A DNA stretch of 64,000 nucleotides from Atriophallophorus winterbourni. Its lineage: Eukaryota > Platyhelminthes > Trematoda > Plagiorchiida > Microphallidae. Every line of letters begins with the position of its first letter. The stretch's first letter is position 1. The stretch is from the NCBI GenBank assembly GCA_013407085.1, contig JACCGJ010018272.1, positions 62,001 to 126,000 of the forward strand. The letters are read 5' to 3'. Positions 1 to 10,383 of the stretch are shown here, one piece after another. The notes under the pieces were generated by a model. It saw only the letters and a program-made list of their open reading frames with translations, ran no database searches and had not been told where the DNA came from. A program made the translations under genes and the position numbers.

Positions 1-997
1 TCCGATTCAGTCCCATTGCTGTTGCTTGGCTGTTCATAAATGATTCCAGATTTAGTAAAAGCTCGACAACAGTAGAGACCGATACTTTAGCCCAGGCGTC
101 GACGATCCATTGGCAGACAGTGGCGCATAGAGTCGTAGATCAATAAAGCCGTAGAAGTGTGGAAAAGCCATCCGGCCTCCTGACATAAACTTCTCTCAGC
201 AACTCGCTCATTTTCTCTTCGTCCATCCAGCCTTTCGTATTGACTTCAACAATGATTACAACAGGAAACGTTTCTTTTGGCAAAGTCTTCCTCTTAAAAA
301 TGACCATGGGTGGTAGATTCTGACCATTAGCCTGGCAACCAAGAACGACAGTGAAGAAATATATCTCATTCCCTGTGGTGCGTATAGATACAGTTGACGT
401 CCCTGTTTTTTCAACGGTACGGTTCATGGAGATGTCAAAGGTGAGAGGGATCTCATCCATGTTTGTGATGTGGTCAGAATGGATCTTCTTTTCTATGATC
501 TTGTCCTTGCAGTAAGTGCGGAAGATAGCTATCCTTTCATTGTAATCCTTTGGCACTTGCTGCGAAGTGGTAGTTCTTGTGCGGATGGAGGGATGACGCC
601 TTTTCATAAAACGGAAGCACCAAGAAGGACCTACTTGAAATTCGTCTATCTTCATATCACGTGCCATTGCTGTTGCCTTAAGTCGAATGAAGATTGTAGA
701 GACACTTCTACCTGCTCTTCTCTGTTCAGTAATCCACTGCTCAATTTTGTCCTCTAATTATGGCCATCTTGTCTTGTTCCCTCGGAAACTCTTCTTCGTC
801 TTCATTACATGACGCAGGTCATCTTCTTGTTTCCTCCACTTCCGTACCATTGATTCATTAATGTTGAATTGTTTCGCAGCCGCTCTATTCCCATGTTGTA
901 CTGCGCGGCTGATGGCCTTGAGTTTGAAATCCGCATCGTAAGCATGTCTCTTAACAGGTGCCATTTTGGGGTCTTTGATTACCGTATGTTTTAGCAC
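1..997 (-). pseudogene. pogo/Tigger-like transposase, broken copy
   Basis: Remnant of a DDE transposase of the pogo/Tigger group. The N-terminus (about 990-800) has a Brinker-like helix-turn-helix (HAYDADFKLKAI, then GNRAAAKQFNI). The frame then meets a TAA at 758-760 and continues unchanged into a second helix-turn-helix region and the catalytic part, with MDEIPLTFD holding the first aspartate. After RRPDGFSTLL there is a frameshift near 145, LIYDSMRHC in another frame (second aspartate), and then an apparent internal deletion that jumps to the C-terminal QWIVDAWAKVS motif. The copy runs off the window start. It cannot make active transposase. Family assignment is from recognised motifs; the deletion is inferred from the family's usual spacing. 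Confidence 0.85.
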
Positions 998-1640
998 CGT
1001 ACGTACCAGGAATAGTGATTTCGGTAAGTGAAAGAGTTTTATTTTAATCGCTGAATAGTTTCATGTTGATCTTTTGTTGATTGTTTGACTCTGACCCCAA
1101 AACAAGTCTGTCTAGACAGCATAGAAAGCCGACTCCACGACCATCAGTGATTATTCTTCTACAATCAAGGGGATTGTCATCGCCAATTACCAAAGTCGTA
1201 ATAAAACATTTTGACAGATTTTCCAGCGCAGTGTGAACATACACTATTCATACATAAGGCTTACTGCCGATCTTTCGTACAAATTATGTTTTTATGTGCG
1301 CCTTATAGTCCGAAAACTGCGGTAGTTGAAACGATTGTTGTGATGTTGTTTATGATGTTCATTGAAATTGGCATTTAAGCTAATAAACAGAGTTTCGATT
1401 TATGTTTGTCTGGAGTGTGATATGGTTAGTTAACCGTGAGTTATGTTCATGATTATAGCTTTATAGCCAAAGTGATGTGTTGCATATATACCCGCACCCA
1501 CACATCACTAACGGTTTCTTCCTGTTTGCCTTCTACGAAAGTGATCGGAGCAAAGAACGCGAACCGGCTGTATTCAAAATGGTGTCCATACTAAGAATTA
1601 AAAGATTAAAGTATTGTGGCTCTAATTGACGGTGAAACCT
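998..1640. other. No recognisable gene
   Basis: AT-rich stretch between the pogo and MULE remnants. Only short open frames occur, and none resembles a known family. I did not find convincing terminal inverted repeats for either neighbour here. Confidence 0.5.
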
Positions 1641-1642
1641 AC

Positions 1643-3574
1643 CTATAACATCGTGGGTCTAAGATAGACCAGATGAAAACACGCTACTAGTTTGCCTAGT
1701 AACTTTCCCAGTAGAAAAGTCCACAGACAGTGCATGATTATTACTTCGTAGCCAGCGCTGGGAGACCGGGAGTGACGACACATCAGCGTTTTTAAACATT
1801 GCAGCAGCGAGCACGTGCATACATTGCAAACATTGATCAACGAAAAAGGGACATGTGCACTTCCAATTTAAGCAGCACACCCACAAACACGCGAGTTCCT
1901 AACCAGCACCATAATTTCCGTTGTGCCTACTATAGTAACTGTTGATGCAGTCACGTTGCCGGAGATCCGGTCTACAGCGTACGCATGAGAACATCGCAAT
2001 AGGATTCCAATTCCGAGTGGTTGGGAACGCGAACCCGCCTAATACTAGCCGAAGAAACTTCGTGTTGGCGTTGCCAAATAAGATAACCAGCATTTGTTGA
2101 AGATAATCGAATGGCCTCCCAAATTGCTATCTTACCAATAAGGCGATACGTTTTTAAACATTTATACATCGCCTCATTTATATTGGTGTCTCCAATACCA
2201 TAGGTGGCTACCTTAGGACGTCGAGCATTTGCCCAATTGCGGGAGATGCAACAGTGTTGCCCTTTGAAGTAAAGAAAGAATGCTGGATCCGCTCTCTGCA
2301 CATTGATTAAACCAAAAGCGTACCGCCACAAACTCCTGCTATTCGTAGCTAAAAATACCCACTTCAGTGCCTCTGTTTAGTGGTTATGACGAGTGACATG
2401 ACGAAGCATGTGCACTCGGCAAAGCAGATGCGAAGCGTCTGGAAATACGTCCTCTACAGCATTCGCAATCGCAGGTGCTCCATCTGACATGATGGCTTTC
2501 ATGTCATCACACCCACCGACGAATTCCACGAATGTAAGCAGGAAGGTGCGGATATCTTCGGCTGTTTCCCCCCACAAGTAGCCTAATGCTACAGGAAGAC
2601 TTTCGCGGCAACCATCTACTATCATTAGTTGATACAAAAAATACATCTTACGATTGGTACGGAATGTACCATCGATGAGAATAAGAACAGAAAACGAATA
2701 AACAAACTGATCATTTCTTGGGTGCTATAAATGAAATGCGTCATCTTGTTCGTTCGTCCAGTAGCACGCGTGCCTTTCCATTGACTTTGAGTTCCGCTTC
2801 CATTCGTCGAATATATGCTGTGAAAAATTGATTATAAATATACTCAATAGAATCAAGTTATTTTAATTGTAGTTCAACAACACTAACCTGCATTGTTACG
2901 TCCAATCAGAACTCACCGGCGCATATTTACCAAATCACATCCCGTTAGACTCTTTTGAAATCGAGTCTTTACGTAATACCGGATGTTGAACGATGAGTCT
3001 CCGCATTCTAGCAGCGTCTGTATGATCTCCAATTCCGTAGGCGTCAGACGTCAGTTGCGAATGTGCCACGATCCAGCTTCCCCAGTTTGTAATTCATGGT
3101 TATGAACCATGTTACTATTGGTGACGCGTTAACCAAAGCCCATACGCCCAAAGTTGATATAGGTATCGCATTGTGTTGAAATATAATTTCTACGGCGAAG
3201 GCCACGATTTGGTTTCTGGGAGTATCCTTTTCGTGGACATATATATTTAATAAATTTCAACTCGCTCGATTGGTTCCTTTTCGGTGTACGGATGGAATAG
3301 TGGCTACCAGAAACTCGAGCGAAATCGGTCAGCATGTGGTTCCATTCCACGAGACTTCCATCACGCGGTTACCAATGGTTCCCTGAAAAATCTGAGTGAT
3401 ATCTTTAGCGCTCATGATTAGAAAAGTGACGGCGGACCCGTTGCAGTGCTGTTTATTCGACCTGGTAAAATCAACAAAGCCAACCATAACACGGTTTAGG
3501 CGAAGCAACCATTCAGAATTTAAATAAACTCTGTATGAATGGCATTTAGCATCTAGACTACTAATAAACCACAA
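1643..3574 (-). mobile_element. MULE-type DNA transposon remnant (FAR1-like, DDE, SWIM)
   Basis: Read on the minus strand from 3574 down. An N-terminal FAR1/FLYWCH-like region ends in VHNHEL (about 3574-3085). It is followed by LTPTELEIIQTLLECG and a linker, then the MULE catalytic region with ILIDGTFRTN (first aspartate, near 2670) and IMSDGAPAIANAVEDVFPD followed by a C-x2-H pair (about 2500-2410). Further on comes a C-terminal helical part, and a SWIM zinc finger WKCTCPFFVDQ...CMHVLAA near 1800-1850. In-frame stops lie at 2377-2379 (TAA) and near 2727 (TAG), another stop follows HIRN in the linker, and there are several frameshifts, so it is inactive. The domain order FAR1-MULE-SWIM is that of autonomous MULE transposases. 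Confidence 0.8.
2818..2916 (-). other. Candidate intron inside the MULE transposase
   Basis: On the minus strand the coding text ends at a GTGAGT donor (2911-2916) right after LVNMR. It resumes after a pyrimidine-rich TTTTTCACAG acceptor, giving a 99-base gap. The region between has no MULE-like translation. Spliced exactly, the frame is off by one relative to the clear downstream frame (HIFDEWKRNSKSMERHACYW), so either a later indel broke it or the donor differs by a base or two. Confidence 0.45.
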
Positions 3575-3589
3575 ATACGCCGATGGCTA

Positions 3590-4978
3590 AGGAAGTGGAA
3601 ATAATGTTTGCCACCACGGTAGTGGAAATAATGTTTTCCGTGAGAGCTTATGTTGCCGTATAAGGAATACAGATACATTTGCCACAATAGGTGTCATTTA
3701 TCGTTCGCCTAATACTCAGGCAGATACACTCATATTAGAGATATTTCAGTATGGTAGATCTTCAAACTGATTGATTATTGGCGATTTCAATGCTCCTAGC
3801 ATTGATCGAACTTCGCTAGAGAAAGGTTCTGGGTCATTGGAGCGGGACTTATTGGACGCTGTGGTTGATGTGGGCCTCTTGCAACATGTTTCCCATCGAC
3901 CACAGTAGGCCCTACTGGGTGCGAGTCCATGTTGGGCTTGGTAATCACACCAACGCAGTCCGATATTGCTGAAGTTTGGACTGAAGCTCCATTTGTTTGT
4001 AGTGATCATGCCATGCTTCATCTCTCGATTGGTCTTTCGACCAGTCAGCTGACGTTGAAGATTGTTCGCTGGTGGTCCGGAATAATATCTGAACAGTTAT
4101 TGAGGTGGCTGATTCATTGACCACACGTCGTCGTAAGGTGGAAGGTCCCCGTTGGTTTGACAAGGAGCTTCGGAAACTTTTGCTGCTCTTGTCGATATTC
4201 GTAAGCCGGAAAAACGCCGGTAAGATAGAAAAATCTGCACGGCATTGAAACGCGAGAAACGTATGTTGTACGAGCAGCGTTTGGTTAACGAGTCTCCTTG
4301 TTCACCAAAACGGCTAATCGCATACATTCGTCACCGCAAAAAGGCACCACCATATATAGCTAATTTGATAGGTACTAATGGGGTAGACATGACTGAGAAT
4401 GGTTTGAAAGCTGAAGCCACGGTTAAGCAATATGCCTTCACGTACAGCCTTGAAGATAGTGATCCTCCTTCTGTCTCTAAGAACAGTGAGGTCATTTCTG
4501 ATCCTGATGTGGTTGTAGAGACAGTTAGACACCTGTTGGAACAGTTCGACAGGAACAGACAGTATTTATCCGTTGGATTTACGAGCACTATCAGACGTGT
4601 TGTGCGATTCGCTGGTCAGTATGTTTAAAAAAATCTGTACCATTAGGGATCTAGCCAGAAGAATGGAAACATGGTATTATTAAACCTATGATAAAAATTG
4701 GGGATCCTAGTTGTCCCGCTAATTACAGGCCGGTCACACTGTATTCTGTGATCGGAAAATGTTTAGAGAAGTTGATCAAGAGGAAAATAGAGCACTTTCT
4801 ATTGGGGTTTGGGCGTTGGTGTAAACAACAACAAGTATTCATGAACAAGCGCTCATGCGTAAGTAAGCTGCTCCTGGCGCGAGAAATTTGGTGTGCTTTG
4901 ACTGATCCTGGTCATGCGTTCGATATTAATTTTATCTACTTCAGTAAGGCGCTCGACTGTGTGCCCCATGCGTGACTG
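3590..4978 (+). mobile_element. Non-LTR retrotransposon fragment (family B): endonuclease end to early RT
   Basis: Truncated ORF2 of a CR1/Jockey-like LINE. From about 3690 the endonuclease C-terminal half reads IGVIYRSPN, then LIIGDFNAPSID, and VCSDHAMLHL (SDH motif, near 4005). A linker (4245-4620, REKRMLYEQRLVNES...) is followed by the first RT motifs ANYRPVTLYSVIGKCLEKL (near 4715) and the motif A region ending FSKALDCVPHA at 4975. The catalytic YADD part and everything downstream are missing. Several stops and frameshifts are present. The linker is clearly related to that of the minus-strand fragment at 25,267-26,636, so both belong to one family. Confidence 0.8.
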
Positions 4979-5445
4979 TAATAAAACAATCAAAATATAT
5001 GACAAACATATTTTAATTAATAAAGTCGACCAGAGTAACAATCAGCATCAATGTTAAAGACAATATTGAGTACGTACGAATTAACGTACAGGAGAAAATA
5101 TCAATTGATATTTCGAGTGAACAAACGTCCCACGCGATCGAGAATTGTGCTCAGCAAACCAAGGTCAAAATTAGCCAGTGTTCATAAAACAATAGGAAAA
5201 TGACGGGCTAGAAAACAGCCTCGAAGATGAGATTTATGAAACAGAAATAACCCACAGATTAAACCGCTATCGTTTTCAGTTTTGTCCTAAATGCCTAAGA
5301 TAGTAAGTAGATTTATTAAACATGAATTTTTCTTACTAAATCCCTTATGGGACAATGTTGAATGCACTATGTTCAAGAATGCTTCAGGATGCCTTCAACA
5401 ATGACATTTTTCATTAACTCGGCGGTAGACGAGATTTAGATTTAG
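4979..5445. other. No recognisable feature
   Basis: AT-rich sequence with no gene, RNA or repeat that I can name. It separates two LINE fragments of opposite orientation. Confidence 0.5.
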
Positions 5446-5960
5446 TTAGTTACCAGGCTTTGAAAGACAACCAACTATGTAACTCGTCGATATATCACGT
5501 AAATTCGTCTCTATTCGACGAAATTGTTTTGAAAGGGTGAAACCGAGCCGAGAATTAAGTTGCTGTTGGACTCCTTCAGTAGATGTCGACCATGGATGTA
5601 CATCACAATCGCATGAATTTTCATGTTCACACAGCTTTTCGAATGAGTAAATAGACCCGATTAGGGAGGAACAATCTCTCCCGCAGATATTGCAACAAGA
5701 GGCAGAACTTGGTCGTTGGGCGTAAGTTACACGCCGGCGGTGTGATCTGTATTCAGAAGCCATGTGCTGTATCTGCTTCGCCCAAAACCTGCAAACGAGC
5801 TTTAAACAATGCCTCAAATGTGAGCGGTAAAGAGCTAGTTCTTTCCAACTCGCGAGGTCAATGTCAAGGACTTTCATGAATCTTTTGCAAACGTCTTTGT
5901 ACCGCTAGTGCGGTCTGCCCAATGGATAACTTCCTGAAGAGTGGCATTTAATTTCAAACT
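5446..5960 (-). pseudogene. LINE ORF2 C-terminal tail with C2H2-like zinc finger
   Basis: The minus strand reads GRPH-stop-RYKDVCKR, then LASWKELALYRSHLRHC, and a cysteine-rich segment CCNICGRDCSSLIG. This is the familiar C-terminal extension behind the RT of one LINE group (GRPxLRYKDVCKRD ... CxxCGRxCxSRIG). The RT itself is absent, so this is a tail fragment. The same tail recurs at 56,450-57,075 (plus) and 60,418-60,840 (minus), and all three continue into a shared DVHPWS sequence. The zinc finger probably bound nucleic acid in the parent element (family inference). Confidence 0.7.
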
Positions 5961-6589
5961 TGTTTGACATTGTCCCATGTACATCCCGAGGGTAATGACC
6001 TTACGTGATAAATGGGAACAGCAGCAAAATATGAGCACGGTATTTAACAGGTTAGTCATGTCAATGTTATCAAATAGTGGCATAGAAGTTCAAACATTGT
6101 TGATGTGTGGATTCGTTTTGTGGGCAACCATAAGGAAGTTACCGTGCACAGAAAAACTGACAAGATTGTCGGAGCTTGCTGATTCAAGTAATTTTTATTA
6201 TCTCCGATTTCCCAGGGTTAGTCACATGAAAAATTACAACTGTTATTCTCTTTACAATTTTTTGCTACTTTATTTTTTAAAACAATGTCGTGCATCAAAA
6301 TATTGAGAAGACTTTTCTTGCGAAATCCCATTAGATTTGATCGGGCGTATCAAGCAACGTATTATATCCTCCGAGACTATATTACTAGCTTAGATTACCC
6401 TCGAACATTCGAACCTATTCTTCATCCAATGGTTGCAATGAAGATGACTGACATTAGGAGCTTTAATGTAAAAACGCATTTGACCAAACTTCAGACAGAT
6501 TCCTTCGCACAAAATGGGTTTGAATCGCACCTAATCCTCATTGCTCCTAACTATATATATATATATCATGTACATTGATCGATCATTCC
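5961..6589. other. No clear gene
   Basis: Short open frames only. A stretch near 5,990-6,090 resembles one near 29,180-29,250 on the minus strand (MPLFDNIDMTNLLN against MSLFDNVGPTNLFN), so it is probably another piece of dispersed repeat of unknown kind. Confidence 0.35.
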
Positions 6590-6862
6590 GCGTGCGGTCG
6601 CATTTTTCGTAGCTCTGACATTTTTGTCCATATCTTCGTTGCATCTGCTCGGATTTATACCGTTTAAAGTATTCTGTCTACCGCTCGACGACGCCTATCG
6701 GATTTCATACTGTTCGATCGCTCAAGTTGAACTATAGCAAAGTTACCAGTTTTGACGGAAAAGGCCAATTTGTTCACGCGTACAAAGATTCTCGCAGAAC
6801 AAGTTACCCTGTGGATTTTGCTATCATTAGAAACATTACATTGAGCTACAGGTTTTGACACC

Positions 6863-8453
6863 TTGCTCCATATTCTATCTTCTGTAATCACCGAGTTATT
6901 GGGGATTACTTGTTCAATGCCGAAACCACGCCATCAACCACTGGCAGCTCACTCAACTCGCAAAACACCAGTTATCGATCAACCGGCAAGTCTTACGCAG
7001 CCTACGAACATGTGCGAAAGTGTAACGAGGTCCACCGCCCAAACAAACAAATCGATCGATCTTGCTGTGACCGCGACACGGGATCCGTGTGACCTCTGCA
7101 TCACATGTCTAACCCCGGTAAGCGTTGATAGCGTTTCAGTTAAATGTACTTTTTGCGGGTTACGTCAACACGCGTCATGTGAGAACAATTTGACTGATGA
7201 CTGTGTGCGTCTTGTGAACGACGAGAAACATCTATCTGTTTGTTTTGTTTGTATCAACTGTAGACAATCGAATGAAGGCGTTCGCCACAACAATAAAAAC
7301 ACCGTTTGTAGGACAATATCAGCTCTCGATTTAGAGAAATCTAAAGACTTTGAAGACAAAATCGAAAAATGAATGTCTGCTCTAGAGCAAAGTCTACAGC
7401 GAGTTGAAATTGCTATAATCGCGAACGAACAGGTTTTTCATGCATCATCGCCCGTAGCGGAAATCAGCGATAGAGCAAACGCCGATAAAACACCACAAAA
7501 TTCAACTTTGTTTAGTGGTGCATCTTCGGTGATTAGTGGTGATCCAATGCGACAAAAAGGAGCGATAGAGATGATTTCGTTACTAAATCGCGTAAGACAG
7601 CATCTGCTGTGAATGTAAAGAGGAAAACGAATACAGTCAACAGTGAGACACCTCATCGACCAGCACCGGTGCAACCTGCTGGTGGTTTAATGAAGAATAC
7701 CCATAGTCTCAGCGTAATTTGCACTAACGTTCCTGAAACAAATGATGCACTGTTCGACGACAGGAAAAAGCACGATTTAGCCGAATGGAGCAGACTCTGT
7801 GACATGATGAACCTGGTTCCCATTAAACCCTCAGCTATAGTTTGTTTGAGTCGACACCCGAAATCACTCCACCAGGGTGATCCGAGATTACTCAAGGTGA
7901 TGTTGGAGAACGAAAACGACCTGGAAAACATACTATTAGACTCATACTTATAAAGGAGTGTTGCTGGTTCAAAAACCCGTATTTTCGCTGATCTCCCATG
8001 GTGGGAACGAAAATCAAAAGCCTCCGATCCGGCATCAGCAAGAAGTTTAAGAAGTGTAGTACTGCTTGGTGTTCCTGAGTGTGCTGAAAATCTAGCACCT
8101 AATCAAACAGAAAAAAACACGATAGACAACAATGGAAGTTTATATTTGAAACTATCGATGTAAATAAAACTGTCGAAATAGATACGTTCAGGATACCCAA
8201 GTCCATCCAATACAAAGGGGATGGACCCCGGCCGCTTAAAATCACCTTCATGACTAGCAATATGGCTGATTTAATTCGAGCACAATGGACTCAAAACAGT
8301 CGCAAGCTACCAAGTGGTGTCAGAATGAGTGCTCCGAAAACAAATAAACTAGATCCTGCAGACAGTAAGCCACTCACAAGCCCAAGTCAAGACATTTCAA
8401 TTAGCTCTCCAAAAAACGATCTGTGTCCGACTCATGCCGAGTCGGAAAAGTAG
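6863..8453 (+). pseudogene. CR1 copy A ORF1 (zinc finger plus RNA-binding domains), broken
   Basis: ORF1 protein of the CR1 element, expected to bind element RNA. A PHD-like cysteine cluster lies at about residues 75-125 (CDLCITCL ... CTFCGLRQHASC ... CFVCINC). The frame is cut by TGA at 7370-7372 and continues in the same frame to 7612. It then shifts into the SVICTNVPET segment (about 7,700-7,953), which carries the RRM-like part ending LENILLDSYL. Further frameshifts follow, with a last piece at 8,250-8,453. It overlaps the start of ORF2 by about 31 bases, as in the nearly intact copy at 49 kb. Confidence 0.75.
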
Positions 8454-10057
8454 AAACGACTTCAACGCCTCAGCTGTATACTGTGAACCGGATTGAATTT
8501 ATGCATGCTAACCCTCAATCTTTGCCAAACATATCACAACTTGGAACTAAAACTAGTCTTTCACATTGTCCATCATTGTTAACCCATAAAACCATTAAGT
8601 GCCTCTATACAAACGCGCAGTGTCCGAGAAGCAAAATACAGGAGCTTGATACCGTATGTACACAGCACTCACCGGACTTAGTTGCAATTACCGAAACATG
8701 GTTTGAACCTCATTCATCAGACAATGGATTGGCATTGAAAGGAATGTCTCTTCTCCGTCAAGACCGTGCGGGACGCGGCGGTGACGTAGCACTTTACTAC
8801 AACCAACAGTTATCCTGCAGAGAAATTGACGATATTGACCTACGTGTACAGGATACTCTGTGGTGCGAAATTAAGCTGACTACTGTAGATGATTACATTG
8901 TTGGCGTGATTTATCGGGCTCCAAGCGCAAGTGACGCGCACAATGTTGAACTACTCCAGAAAATTCGACTTCTGGCTGCCAGATTTCAAACGCCCTTCCT
9001 GTTTATGGGAGACTTCAACCTTCCAAACTTGATGAAGAAAAATGCACTTTCAACGAATTCGCTCGACGATGCGTTTCAAGAACTGATCTTCGATATTCCT
9101 TTTTATAACCACGTCTTTGATAACACTAGATATAGAGATGGTAACATGCCATCTGTCCTGGATCTAATACTAACGAGTGAGGAACATTCCGTCGAAAACC
9201 TGAGCTACGAAACTCCATTGGGTTCTAGCGACCACCTAGTCATCTTATTCGATTATGTTTGTCAAGCTGAGAGAACGAATGACATCAACAAAACAAAACT
9301 ACAACTGGATATTGGAAGTCTTCACAATGCTCTTCGAACGATTTCTTATTGGAAACCAGACACCACGGACGTGCATCGTTCTTGGGTAAACTTCATAGAG
9401 AAGCTGTGTGATGAAATAAACCTACATTCCAGATTTGTGCCAAAGACAGCGAAAAAACGATTTACCTTCACGTTGAGAAGCCGCACAAGGAAGTGGATTA
9501 AGATACGCAAAGATGCATGGAAAAACTATGTCCACAATCCGATGCCAGATAATTGGGAAACATATCGTCTGTTGAGGAACAAGGTCACCTCTCTTATCAC
9601 CGAGAATAAGCAGTCTCATCAGGTGAGACTACTGACCATGATGGAGCGGAACCCCAAAGTCCTGTACCAGATCGTTAACACGACATCAAAAATTAAGCCA
9701 GGAATCTAAGCACTACGCACACCTGATGGTCTAACTACGACTGCGTTCGAGGCTGCCGAAGTTCTTGCAGGTTAACACTGCAAAGTTTTTTGCCCCAAGG
9801 AATCAGTGCATCTTACGACGCATTCGATCGGCTTTGACAATGAAATACTAAATGAAATCTCAATAAACAATGAGTGTGTCATGCTCAGACTTCTTCGTTT
9901 GAATATCGCAAAGTCACCAGGAGCAGATGGAATCACTCCTTTTATCCTCAAACGATGCGCATCCTCATTGTGTGGTCCACTCAGCACATTATTCCGAATT
10001 TCGCTCGAAAATAGTATCGTTCCCGCGAAATGGAAATCTGGCATCATCACACCAATC
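8423..10057 (+). pseudogene. CR1 copy A ORF2, 5' part: endonuclease and start of RT
   Basis: Apurinic-like endonuclease with AITETWF near residue 90, GDFNLP near 198 and SSDHLVI near 270, followed by the linker and the RT entry motif SPGADGITPFILK. The frame is open from 8,423 (GTG where the intact copy has ATG) to a TAA at 9,707-9,709. A second in-frame TAA lies at 9,773-9,775, after which it is open to the insertion point at 10,057. These stops make the copy inactive. The remainder lies at 15,072-16,397, beyond the inserted LTR element. Confidence 0.85.
8426..8446 (+). promoter_or_regulatory. Stem-loop at the ORF1/ORF2 overlap (copy A)
   Basis: TCCGACTC pairs perfectly with GAGTCGGA around a 5-base loop. 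It sits directly behind the ORF2 start codon position (8,423) and just before the ORF1 stop TAG (8,451-8,453). The same hairpin recurs in three other CR1 copies of this window. Confidence 0.6.
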
Positions 10058-10326
10058 TGTAGCGATTGATCCAACGGAGATTTCACCACTAACAAAGTGC
10101 CTCTCTGGTTATTGAACGCAATAAACCGGAACACAGATCGCAACGAATAACAGCATACAAATCCCAGGCAGTCAGTCACACACTATATAATTGTCCCAAA
10201 GCAGAACACGAGCGCGGCGTTAATCGTGTATTCAAATTGTGTACATATTTACATGTATCATTGCAACAAAACAATAATGAAATATGCAGGGTTATTGTAA
10301 TAAAATATACAATAATGAAAACACCA
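10058..10326 (-). repeat. 3' LTR of the Ty3/gypsy element
   Basis: Begins TGTAGCG and ends AACACCA on the plus strand, so it is TG...CA on either strand. It is 269 bases long, the same as the other LTR at 14,798-15,066, with about 12 mismatches. It is the 3' LTR because the coding strand is minus. Confidence 0.93.
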
Positions 10327-10345
10327 TAATACTCCCTCCCTAGAG
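10327..10345 (-). other. Polypurine tract
   Basis: On the minus strand AGGGAGGGAGTATTA lies directly against the 3' LTR. That is the expected place and composition for the plus-strand primer of an LTR retrotransposon. Confidence 0.7.
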
Positions 10346-10383
10346 CGTTAGAAGAGAGTGAAACGCTCGAAACGAAAATATAG

